From Sarcina sp034439435 (lineage in GTDB: Bacteria; Bacillota; Clostridia; Clostridiales; Clostridiaceae), in contig NZ_JAPCKJ010000002.1 of assembly GCF_034439435.1 (NCBI RefSeq), positions 310,001 through 374,000 of the forward strand: a stretch of DNA of 64,000 bases, written 5' to 3'. A model generated the notes under the pieces. That model worked only from the letters and a program-made list of their open reading frames with translations, was not told the DNA's origin and did no database searches. Positions 52,282 through 60,487 of the stretch are shown piece after piece (the first letter of the stretch is position 1; every line of letters starts with the position of its first letter). Made by a program: the position numbers and the translations under genes.

Positions 52282-53916
52282 ATGATAATTGTTAAGAATT
52301 CAAAACCTTTAGCATCAATTTTTTCAATAAGAGAAAGTAACCGAGCCTCACAAATATTAAATAATTACCTAGAGCTTATTACAGAAGTTAAATTACCTTT
52401 ATACACTATAAATTCTGATCTAGAAGAAATTCCAAAGGATATTTTTAGTGGTAGTAAACCTAAAATTTTATTTATATTAGATAACTCAAATGATGAAAAT
52501 GGCTTTTCATATAATATTGAAGAAAGCACACTTTATTTTAAAGCTAAAAATGAACAAGCTTTTGTATATTCCGTTTATGATTTTTTAGAACAAATAGTAG
52601 GTTGTGGTTTTTATAGTTGTGATTATGAATTTATACCTAAAATAGAAACCTTAGATATTAATTTTGCTCCCTATTCATTTAATCCTCCAATAGACTATCG
52701 TGAAGTTTATTACAAGGATTTTGAAAACCCTACTTTCGCAGAAAAATTGAAGATGAATACAAGTAAAATGCATGAAAGCTGGGGCTTTTGGTGTCATTCA
52801 TTTCAGTTACTATTGCCTTATGATTTATTCGATAAACACCCAGAATATTTTGCATTAATAGATGGTAAAAGAACCCCTAAGGGAGAGCCCTGTTTAAGCA
52901 ACCCTAATGTACGAAGAATAATAAAGAAAAATTTAAAAAGATTTATAGAGGAAAGACCTGAATGTAAGTATTGGTCTGTGAGCCAAAATGATGATAACCT
53001 ATATTGTCGTTGTCCAGAATGTGCTGCAAAAGATGGTTATGATGAAAGTCAGATGGGATCAATATTAGACTTTGTAAATGAGGTTGCTAATGAATTTCCT
53101 AATAAGATTATTTCAACATTAGCCTATTGGTATTCTAGAAAACCTCCAAAGCATACTCGTCCAGCTTCTAATGTTCACATAATGCTTTGTAACATTGAAG
53201 CAAATAGAGGTCTCCCTATAGAAAGTGATCCCTCTAATAAAGAAGTTAGAGAAGAGCTTTTAGCTTGGTCAAAAATCTGCCCTAACATCTCTCTTTGGGA
53301 TTATAATATACAATTTGCTAATTTAGTTAGTCCTTTTCCAAATTTAGGAACTTTAGGACCTAATATGCGATACTTCGTTAAAAATAATCTTAAACTTTTA
53401 TTTAGCCAGTGTAATAGAGAGATTGGAGGAGAATTCTCAAAACTTCGTGGATACATGCTAGCTAAACTTGCTTGGAATCCCAATTGTGACGAGTTTTATC
53501 ATATGAAGGATTTTTGTGATAAATATTATAAAGAAGCGTCACCTTCTATCCTAGAATATATAAAACTCCTTCATGATGCTCAAGAAAAATTTAATGAAAG
53601 GTTAGATATATTTAATGGTCCTAAAAACGCTAAAGATACCTATCTTTCCTTTGATTTATATAAAAAATATAATGATCTTTTTGATAAAGCATATGAAAAA
53701 ACAAAATATAATGAAACCTTATTCTTAAGAGTTCAAGAAGCAAGACTACCATTATACTATGCTGGTATAGTTTTAAAATATGGAACTCTAGAGGAACAGC
53801 TTTTAAACATTAAAGAATTTGCCAAAATAGCTAAAAAGATTAATTTAGAAATGGTAGAAGAATGGAAGATAACAACTGAAAAGTTTATAATGGATTCATT
53901 AGTATCTTTAGATTAA
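52282..53916 (+). CDS. DUF4838 family protein, glycoside-hydrolase-like, 544 aa
   Basis: The N-terminal domain (about 1-120) resembles the GH20 N-terminal fold (ANEQAFVYSVYDFLEQIVGC-like block; here KNEQAFVYSVYDFLEQIVGC, residues 92-111). The DUF4838 barrel follows: ISQNDDN-type motif (SVSQNDDNLYCRCPECAAKDG, residues about 230-250), CLSNPNVRRIIKK and SLWDYNIQF. There is no signal peptide, so it probably acts on intracellular oligosaccharides. DUF4838 proteins are linked to glycan use, with unproven chemistry. It is divergent from the GH20 gene, a sensible functional neighbour. ATG at 52282 after TAGGAG. Confidence 0.8.
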   Translation: MIIVKNSKPLASIFSIRESNRASQILNNYLELITEVKLPLYTINSDLEEIPKDIFSGSKPKILFILDNSNDENGFSYNIEESTLYFKAKNEQAFVYSVYDFLEQIVGCGFYSCDYEFIPKIETLDINFAPYSFNPPIDYREVYYKDFENPTFAEKLKMNTSKMHESWGFWCHSFQLLLPYDLFDKHPEYFALIDGKRTPKGEPCLSNPNVRRIIKKNLKRFIEERPECKYWSVSQNDDNLYCRCPECAAKDGYDESQMGSILDFVNEVANEFPNKIISTLAYWYSRKPPKHTRPASNVHIMLCNIEANRGLPIESDPSNKEVREELLAWSKICPNISLWDYNIQFANLVSPFPNLGTLGPNMRYFVKNNLKLLFSQCNREIGGEFSKLRGYMLAKLAWNPNCDEFYHMKDFCDKYYKEASPSILEYIKLLHDAQEKFNERLDIFNGPKNAKDTYLSFDLYKKYNDLFDKAYEKTKYNETLFLRVQEARLPLYYAGIVLKYGTLEEQLLNIKEFAKIAKKINLEMVEEWKITTEKFIMDSLVSLD

Positions 53917-53941
53917 ATTTTGTTTTAGTTAAGTGATTATA

Positions 53942-53982
53942 AAAATTAAGGATACTTGCTCTAAAGCAAGCATCCTTAATTT
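53942..53982 (+). terminator. Terminator of the DUF4838 gene
   Basis: AATTAAGGAT-A-CTTGCT pairs with AGCAAG-C-ATCCTTAATT around CTAA, followed by Ts. Confidence 0.85.
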
Positions 53983-54083
53983 TATTTTTTATATTGTATC
54001 TATTTCTTTACTTTAACACTCTTAATTGTTTTATAACATTCAACATTAAATCTTATTTTATATAGAAAGCTTATAAATACATA

Positions 54084-54845
54084 TTAAAGTACCACAGCTC
54101 CATCTACTGATAATATCTCTCCACTTATATAACTAGCCATATCAGATGCTAGAAATAAAAAAGCATTTGCTATATCTTCAGACTCTCCAACCCTTCCTAA
54201 TGGAATATTCTTAGCTATTTCTTCTATTAACTTCTTATCTAAAGCAGCTACCATATCTGTAGCGATTATTCCAGGAGCTACTGCATTTACTCTTATACCA
54301 TCTTTTCCAAGCTCTCTTGCTAAAGATTTAGTTAATCCATTTACTGCGAATTTTGAAGTTGGATATCCAACTCCTGTTCTTTGACCATATAAACTCACTA
54401 CTGAACTTGTATTTAAAATAACTCCTTCTTTTTGAGTTTTCATTGTTTTTGCTACAACGTTTGTACAGTTGAATACAGCTTGAACATTGATATCCATAAT
54501 TTTAGAAAAATCCTCATCACTTTGACCATATATTGGTCTATTATCACTTACACCAGCATTATTTATAAGAATATCTATTCTTCCCCATTTTTCTAAAATT
54601 ATATTTGCCATGTCATGTATTTCACTTATTTCTAATAAATTAGGATAAAAGCCCATAACTTCATAGTTAGGATTAATTTCATTTATTTCTTTTAAAGCTT
54701 TATCAACAGTTTCCTTTTTAGAACCACATAAAGCAACCTTGGCTCCATGAGCAAGAAATTTTTTAACAGTAGCAAAGCCTATTCCTCTAGTTCCTCCAGT
54801 TACAATAACTACTTTATTATTTATACTTCTTGATAACATATCCAT
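54084..54845 (-). CDS. Short-chain dehydrogenase/reductase, 253 aa
   Basis: Classical SDR: cofactor loop TGGTRGIG (residues 16-23), NNAGVS (95-100), catalytic S147/S148 in NTSSVVS, Y161 and K165 in YPTSK, and VAPGIIATDM after it. The C-terminus (ISGEILSVDGAVVL) is FabG-like. The residue after the second strand (LCGSKKE) suggests NADP preference. The substrate is unknown; 3-oxoacyl reduction, sugar or steroid (bile acid) oxidoreduction are all possible. ATG at 54845 with AAGAGGTG. Monocistronic. Confidence 0.88.
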   Translation of the reverse strand: MDMLSRSINNKVVIVTGGTRGIGFATVKKFLAHGAKVALCGSKKETVDKALKEINEINPNYEVMGFYPNLLEISEIHDMANIILEKWGRIDILINNAGVSDNRPIYGQSDEDFSKIMDINVQAVFNCTNVVAKTMKTQKEGVILNTSSVVSLYGQRTGVGYPTSKFAVNGLTKSLARELGKDGIRVNAVAPGIIATDMVAALDKKLIEEIAKNIPLGRVGESEDIANAFLFLASDMASYISGEILSVDGAVVL

Positions 54846-55076
54846 AACGAATCACCTCTTAAATATATATTACTTCAATACACTCCATATACGCTTTTAA
54901 TAATCGTATCTTATTTATATAATAATACAATAGAACTATAGATTATTCTGACTATAATATAAAACTTTATATTTTTTCTTTATTATTTACTTAACTTAAT
55001 AGATATCTTACATATATTATTTTAAAATTACTCATTTAATGCCTTAAAATATATAAAACTTATATATTTTTTAATA

Positions 55077-55118
55077 AAAAAGAGCTATGAAATACTAAAT
55101 CTTTCATAACTCTTTTTA
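55077..55118 (-). terminator. Terminator of the DUF3592-like gene
   Basis: AAAAGAG-C-TATGAAA pairs with TTTCATA-A-CTCTTTT, with a T run on the minus strand. Confidence 0.75.
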
Positions 55119-55120
55119 TT

Positions 55121-55786
55121 TTATTTATTTAATCTTATAAATTTGAAAATAACAAATAAGTAAAAAACTAAAAATATTATATTTAGAATAAATGATACAC
55201 TATTAAAATTTATTATTGAAAAATTCTTAACTACAAATTGATAATATAGATTTAATACTATTCCTAGTAAAATTGGTATCCCAAGTAATATAACTTTTAT
55301 TTTATTCTCCTTACTTATATTAAAATTAAGTCTTTTCTTCCATGTAGAATCAAAACTTAATAAATTAAGCATATAAGCAAAACTGGCAAAACAAATAAAA
55401 TTTAACACCGGTAAAACCTCTTTAATTAAATATTCTGGTTCATTTATTATAAAAATTGCTTTATCGTCTTCTAAATATTTAACCTTTACTTTTGTCCCAA
55501 TTGGATCAAGTAAATCTCCACTTGTACTATTGAATACTGCTACAACATCAAATAATTCTCCATCATCATTTACTCTAACGACTGGAGTAAAAACTTCATA
55601 ACTTCTCCCTTTTGATCTTGCCGTTCTCTGATCAATAGATACTATTTCTCCTATATTACTTTTTCCTATAAGCTCTATATAAAATATTCTTCCAATCCCT
55701 GAACTTAAAGACCATATAACAAAACAAATAAATATAATATTCCAAAGTCCTTTATTTCCTTTTTCTTGTCTAAATTCTACTCTCAT
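55121..55786 (-). CDS. DUF3592-like membrane protein, 221 aa
   Basis: Membrane segments at about 16-34, 124-142, 160-180 and 195-215. A soluble extracytoplasmic stretch between the first two contains the DUF3592 pattern: GEIVSIDQRTARSKGRSYEVFTPVVRVNDDGE-type block (residues about 46-78) and GTKVKVKYLEDD. The function is unknown. It lies between the SDR and mgtA, separated from mgtA by a terminator, so probably unrelated to magnesium. ATG at 55786 with GGGGG. Confidence 0.7.
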   Translation of the reverse strand: MRVEFRQEKGNKGLWNIIFICFVIWSLSSGIGRIFYIELIGKSNIGEIVSIDQRTARSKGRSYEVFTPVVRVNDDGELFDVVAVFNSTSGDLLDPIGTKVKVKYLEDDKAIFIINEPEYLIKEVLPVLNFICFASFAYMLNLLSFDSTWKKRLNFNISKENKIKVILLGIPILLGIVLNLYYQFVVKNFSIINFNSVSFILNIIFLVFYLFVIFKFIRLNK

Positions 55787-55832
55787 TGACTTTTACCCCC
55801 TTCTCTTTAAATTATATTTTTTTACATAATAA

Positions 55833-55868
55833 AAAACCATATAAAACTTAAAAAGTTTATATGGTTTT
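55833..55868 (-). terminator. Terminator of mgtA
   Basis: AAAACCATATAAA-ACTT pairs with AAGT-TTATATGGTTTT, then T-rich on the minus strand. Confidence 0.8.
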
Positions 55869-55901
55869 AATATTTTTTTGCTCTAATTGTTTAATTATAA
55901 A

Positions 55902-58571
55902 TTAAAGTAATTCACCATAATGTTTTCTAAAGACATTTTTCATTATTGTTGCAAGAACCATATAACATATTACTATTCCTAATAACCAAGGGAAATAAGT
56001 ATATGGTAACGCAGTCATCCCTAATGATGTTCCTAAAAAAGTATACGGAATTACTGTTCCAACGATAATAGCTAAAGTTGTAATAGCTAACACTGGAAGT
56101 GATGCTCTACTTTGTATAAATGGAAGCTTTGGTGTACGTATCATGTGTATAACAAGTGTTTGAGACCATAAGCTTTCGACAAACCATCCTGCATTAAATA
56201 CTGAAATAAATAATATATTATTTACTCCTGGTTCACCATAATATCCTCCAGCAATGCTTGGACAAATTATGAAGAACATAATAATAAAAGTTGCTATATC
56301 AAAAACTGAACTTGTAGGTCCTATCCAAACCATAAACTTACCAATTGAAGAGGCATCCCATTTTCTAGGTTTTCTTAAATACTCTTCATCCATGTTATCC
56401 CATGGAATTGAAATACAAGATATATCATAGATCAAATTTAAAGCTAAAATTTGAATAGGTAGCATTGGTAAAAATGGTAAGAATACACTTGCTATAACCA
56501 CTGAAAACATATTTCCGAAATTAGAGCTTGCTGTCATTTTAATATATTTAATTATATTTCCAAAAGTTCTTCTTCCTTCAATAACTCCTTTTTCTAATAC
56601 CATAAGGTCTTTTTCTAAAAGAATTATATCTGCAGATTCCTTTGCAATATCAACTGCTGTATCAACTGAGATCCCTACATCTGATTCATGCATTGCTGCG
56701 GCATCATTAATTCCATCTCCCATAAAGCCAACAGTATGTCCATTTTCACGAAGCACTCTAACTATTCTAGCCTTTTGTTGTGGACTAAGCTTTGCAAAAA
56801 CATTAGTTTTTTCTACTTCAACCTTTAATTGTTCATCACTCATTTCACTTATTTGAGAACCAAGAAGAATATTTTCAACTTCCATTCCAACTTGTCTACA
56901 AATACACTTTGTAACTCCATCATTATCTCCTGTTAAAACTTTTACTGATACTCCATTTTCATTAAGAGCTTTAATTGCAGATAATGTAGACTCCTTTGGT
57001 GGATCTAAGAAGGCAAGATATCCCATAAGAACCATGTTAGATTCATCCTTTACAGAGAAAACACCTTCTACAGAAGGATTATTTTTTTGTGAAACCGCAA
57101 TTACACGCATTCCTTCATTATTTAATCTATCAACTGTAGCTAGTATCTCTTTTCTTATTTCATCTGTTAAAACTTCAACTTTTCCTTTATATTCTACATG
57201 TGAAGATATTTTTAACATTTCTTCAACTGCTCCTTTAGTAATTAGCTGAGTTTTTCCTTCTTTATCCTTTATTACAACGCTCATTCTTCTTCTATTAAAG
57301 TCAAAAGGTATTTCATCAACCTTAGTGTACTTTTTCTCTAAATCACTAAATTCTGCATTATTAGCATAATTTAATATAGCTATATCCATAAGGTTTTTTA
57401 GTCCGGTTTGGAAAAAGCTATTTAAAAATGCATGTCTAAGAACTCTTTCATCCTCATTTCCATGAATATCAAGATGGTATTCTAATACAACTTTATCTTG
57501 AGTTAAAGTTCCTGTCTTGTCTGTACAAAGTACATCCATGGCTCCAAAGTTTTGTATTGAATTCAAACTTTTCACAACAGTCTTTTTCTTTGCCATCTTA
57601 ACAGCACCTTTTGCAAGGTTTGTTGTCACAATCATAGGTAACATTTCTGGAGTTAATCCTACCGCAACTGATAATGCAAATAAGAATGATTCACCCCAGT
57701 CTCCCTTAGTTAATCCATTTGCAAAGAATACAACTGGCACCATACACATCATGAATTTAATTAATAGCCAAGATACTGAATTTACTCCTTTTTCAAAACT
57801 AGTAACAACCTTCTTTTCTGTAATTGTCTTTGCCATAGATCCAAAGTAAGTATAATCTCCAGTTGCTAAAACAATACAAATTGCTGAGCCACTTACTACG
57901 TTACTTCCCATAAATCCTAAGTTTGTACTTTCTAAGGGATTAGTTAAATCAGAAGTTACTCCTTCTCCATATTTCTCAACTGGTTCACTTTCACCAGTTA
58001 ATGAAGCTTGGCTAACAAATAAATCCTTAGATGAAATTATTCTTACATCAGCAGGAATCATATCTCCGGCTGATAAATATACTATATCTCCTGGTACAAT
58101 TTCTGAAAGCTCAACTTCTTTTCTACCTACTCTTTCAACTGTAGCTGTTGTTTTTACCATTTCTTTTAACTTCTCAGCAGAATTATTTGATCTACTTTCT
58201 TGCACAAATTTCAACATCCCGCTAATAGTAACCATTGTAACTATTATTACTACTGTACTATAAGATCTATCACTTGGTGCTGGTAAAATTATATCTGTAA
58301 ATGTTGATATTATTGCAAGAATAAAAAGTACAACTGTAAAAGGATTAACAAAGGATTCAAAAAGTCTTTTAAATACTGAATCACCTTTTTCATGTGAAAT
58401 TACATTTTCACCATACTTATCAATTCTTCTTTCAACCTCTTTATCACTATAACCACTTAGAGAGGTTCCCATTTCTTTTAATAGATTTTCTGAGCTCATT
58501 TTGCTTGCTCTTATTAATCTTTCATTCATTAAAACTTCATTTATAACTTTTTGTTCTGTTCTCTTCTTCAT
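55902..58571 (-). CDS. mgtA: Magnesium-translocating P-type ATPase, 889 aa
   Basis: P-type (P3B) ATPase of the MgtA family that imports Mg with ATP. Phosphorylation motif DKTGT (D351), actuator LTGES (191-195), nucleotide-domain motif near KGAVEEM, hinge GDGINDAAAM, and the Mg-type membrane motif GLTPEMLPMIV (305-315). The length is as expected for MgtA. Its expression is almost surely controlled by the M-box riboswitch upstream. A 41-codon ORF lies between the two. ATG at 58571 with AGGAGG. Confidence 0.95.
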   Translation of the reverse strand: MKKRTEQKVINEVLMNERLIRASKMSSENLLKEMGTSLSGYSDKEVERRIDKYGENVISHEKGDSVFKRLFESFVNPFTVVLFILAIISTFTDIILPAPSDRSYSTVVIIVTMVTISGMLKFVQESRSNNSAEKLKEMVKTTATVERVGRKEVELSEIVPGDIVYLSAGDMIPADVRIISSKDLFVSQASLTGESEPVEKYGEGVTSDLTNPLESTNLGFMGSNVVSGSAICIVLATGDYTYFGSMAKTITEKKVVTSFEKGVNSVSWLLIKFMMCMVPVVFFANGLTKGDWGESFLFALSVAVGLTPEMLPMIVTTNLAKGAVKMAKKKTVVKSLNSIQNFGAMDVLCTDKTGTLTQDKVVLEYHLDIHGNEDERVLRHAFLNSFFQTGLKNLMDIAILNYANNAEFSDLEKKYTKVDEIPFDFNRRRMSVVIKDKEGKTQLITKGAVEEMLKISSHVEYKGKVEVLTDEIRKEILATVDRLNNEGMRVIAVSQKNNPSVEGVFSVKDESNMVLMGYLAFLDPPKESTLSAIKALNENGVSVKVLTGDNDGVTKCICRQVGMEVENILLGSQISEMSDEQLKVEVEKTNVFAKLSPQQKARIVRVLRENGHTVGFMGDGINDAAAMHESDVGISVDTAVDIAKESADIILLEKDLMVLEKGVIEGRRTFGNIIKYIKMTASSNFGNMFSVVIASVFLPFLPMLPIQILALNLIYDISCISIPWDNMDEEYLRKPRKWDASSIGKFMVWIGPTSSVFDIATFIIMFFIICPSIAGGYYGEPGVNNILFISVFNAGWFVESLWSQTLVIHMIRTPKLPFIQSRASLPVLAITTLAIIVGTVIPYTFLGTSLGMTALPYTYFPWLLGIVICYMVLATIMKNVFRKHYGELL

Positions 58572-58649
58572 AATTCTTACCTCCTAATTCTTTTGAAGAA
58601 ATTTTTTAGGAAGTAAAGACATTAAACAGGACAAAAGTATCCTTTTACT

Positions 58650-58775
58650 CTATTCAATTATATTAAGTTCTCGAAAAATGGTAGTAAGAATAACCACAGG
58701 AATATTCTTAAAACATTTTTCATAAAAAATACTTCGCCCGTCAGGTTTTATGCCTCCACTACTTCCCGTGTCCAT
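58650..58775 (-). CDS. Small ORF between the Mg riboswitch and mgtA, 41 aa
   Basis: ATG at 58775, 5 nt after AGAGGTGG, a ribosome binding site as good as that of mgtA itself. The product MDTGSSGGIKPDGRSIFYEK continues CFKNIPVVILTTIFRELNII E and has a hydrophobic stretch (about residues 24-34). It lies between the riboswitch terminator and mgtA. Small membrane peptides control Mg transporters in enteric bacteria (MgtS, MgtR), but this one shows no obvious similarity to those. It may be an Mg-transport accessory peptide or a leader ORF. I do not know the family. Confidence 0.5.
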   Translation of the reverse strand: MDTGSSGGIKPDGRSIFYEKCFKNIPVVILTTIFRELNIIE

Positions 58776-58825
58776 TACTACCACCTCTTCTTTCTTAAAT
58801 AAATTTAAATAGATTTGTTTTAAAC

Positions 58826-59070
58826 ATAAAAAATCCTTACCTAAAATCAGGTAAGGATTAAATTCACGCAAAAACAAAGTCATAAGCACAATAAAAGCGC
58901 TTAAGCACGATATCGTTCAAGCTTTAGCTTCACCGGGCAATGAAATTGCATTAGATTATGCCTTATTTTCTCGACATAGCCTGCTAACCTTCTCATAGTG
59001 TCTCCACTACTCCGCGGCAGCAATCCGTATCCCGGTGGTAACCTCACCTACCGATTTATATTCCGTTGTT
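58826..59070 (-). promoter_or_regulatory. M-box (ykoK leader) magnesium riboswitch with terminator
   Basis: On the minus strand the block GGTAGGTGAGG (plus 59039-59053) is followed by GATACGGATTGCTGCCG, hallmark sequences of the M-box/ykoK class. The structured region ends in an intrinsic terminator, AATCCTTACCT/AGGTAAGGATT (58832-58859) with six Ts. High Mg would favour the terminator and stop transcription before mgtA; low Mg would allow it. A promoter precedes it. The aptamer boundaries are approximate. Confidence 0.9.
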
Positions 59071-59076
59071 AGTTTC

Positions 59077-59105
59077 ATTCTATGCAATAAAAATTAAAAT
59101 GTCAA
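59077..59105 (-). promoter_or_regulatory. Sigma-A promoter of the M-box/mgtA operon
   Basis: TTGACA (59105-59100), 17 bp spacer, TAGAAT (59082-59077) on the minus strand, directly upstream of the riboswitch. Strong consensus. Confidence 0.85.
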
Positions 59106-59168
59106 CTCCTAAAACTTATTTTTATAAATCATTATTAATACCATCTGCTATGATATTTGTCTCCTTAA

Positions 59169-59855
59169 CTACTTTATAAGCTTTTCTAGCTCTTCAATTT
59201 CTTCTTTGCTTATATATCTCCACTTTCCATATTCTATGTCCTCAAGAGTTATATTAACAATTCTAACTCTCTCTAACTTAACTACATTAAAGCCAAAAAC
59301 CTTACTCATTCTTCTTATTTGTCTATTTAATCCTTGAGTTAATATTATAGAATAGGTATTTTCATTTATTCTTTTAACTTTACAAGGTTTTGTTACTTGT
59401 CCTAATATTTCAACGCCATTTTCCATCTTTTCTATAAAATCATCATAAAAAGGTTGGTCTAATGTTACCATGTACTCTTTTTCATGATTATTCTCCGCTG
59501 CTAAGACTTGATTTGCCAAATCTCCATCATTAGTCAAAATAATAAGTCCTTGTGAGTCCTTATCAAGCCTTCCTATTGGAAAGACATAATCATCTATTCC
59601 TAAATAATCTATTATATTATTCTTAACTTCTTCTGCCGCTGTGCATACAACGCCTACAGGCTTATTAAGTGCTAGATAAATTTTTTCTCTTGGAACTAAT
59701 GGTTTCCCATCTAAAAGTATTTCATCACTTAGTTCAACCCATTGTCCTTCAATACAAGGCTTTCCATTTACAATTACTCTGCCTTCTTTAATAATTCTAT
59801 TAGTTTCTTTTCTAGAGCATATTCCAAAATTGCTAAAAAGCTTGTTTATTCTCAT
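59169..59855 (-). CDS. rluF: 23S rRNA pseudouridine synthase, RluF/RluB family, 228 aa
   Basis: N-terminal S4 RNA-binding domain (residues 1-48: MRINKLFSNFGICSRKE, RVIVNG), then the RsuA/RluB/RluF catalytic domain with GRLDKDSQGL holding the catalytic D98, and the C-terminal NRQIRRM motif. It likely modifies a uridine in the large-subunit rRNA (RluF acts on U2604 in E. coli); RluB/RluE are alternatives. ATG at 59855 after GGATG. Monocistronic. Confidence 0.88.
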   Translation of the reverse strand: MRINKLFSNFGICSRKETNRIIKEGRVIVNGKPCIEGQWVELSDEILLDGKPLVPREKIYLALNKPVGVVCTAAEEVKNNIIDYLGIDDYVFPIGRLDKDSQGLIILTNDGDLANQVLAAENNHEKEYMVTLDQPFYDDFIEKMENGVEILGQVTKPCKVKRINENTYSIILTQGLNRQIRRMSKVFGFNVVKLERVRIVNITLEDIEYGKWRYISKEEIEELEKLIK

Positions 59856-60436
59856 TATTAATTATAAACATCCTTTCCAAAATTCAATTTATTATGTACT
59901 TTATGTTTTTAGTTCATCTGATTAATTATAGCAGAAGCAATTAATATTTTTAACCAATTAAATATCTTTAAAATTAAACTTTTAAAGATAATTTTACTTA
60001 AAAACTATTTCTGATAATTCACCTCAACATTTAAACCTATTATGTCTAACTCTTCTCCTAAAGAATTCATTATCATAGGAACTTATATATTTTCTTTATC
60101 AAAATTCTCCTTTTTTTCAATAGTAAAAATATTTACTTTAACCAAAATTTAAAAAATAGTTTATATATTAGGAATATTAGTTTATAATGTAAGTATAGTA
60201 TATTTAAAACTTAATAACATACTTTAGGAACGTATGGTTATACTATAAAATATTTTTCGGATTTTCTGTTAGCCTGTTTTTATATTGTATTTTTAGAGTA
60301 AACAACCTTCTTTGCTTTAAAAATAACTTGGATGATTTTTATGGATAAATAAGCTTAAATTTTATACTTTAAACTTATTTCTTTAAACTCTCTAACTTGG
60401 TTTGCCACCAACTACAGATAATCAGTACGATTAGAG
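59856..60436. other. Long intergenic region, 0.6 kb
   Basis: Apart from the weak remnant at 60005-60145 and the terminator that follows it at 60437, I see no open frame with a ribosome binding site and no convincing RNA structure. Confidence 0.5.
60005..60145 (-). pseudogene. Short coding remnant with an internal stop
   Basis: A minus-strand frame reads VKVNIFTIEKKENFDKENI, TAA, then VPMIMNSLGEELDIIGLNVE and VNYQK before a stop. The composition and continuity suggest a coding sequence with one nonsense change (for example Tyr to stop), but no family is recognisable and there is no ribosome binding site. Weak call. Confidence 0.3.
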
Positions 60437-60474
60437 AAAAAAGCTAAGGTAATTTAAATTACCTTAGCTTTTTT
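60437..60474 (-). terminator. Terminator of the SNF2 gene
   Basis: A perfect palindrome with 19-bp arms (60437-60455 and 60456-60474), A-rich at the start and T-rich at the end, just after the stop at 60488 on the minus strand. Confidence 0.85.
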
Positions 60475-60487
60475 CTTATTTTAAACT

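Noticed and set aside
58776..58889. Upstream extension of the 41-codon ORF to 79 codons
   Set aside because: It would start inside the riboswitch terminator without a ribosome binding site; the ATG at 58775 has a strong one.
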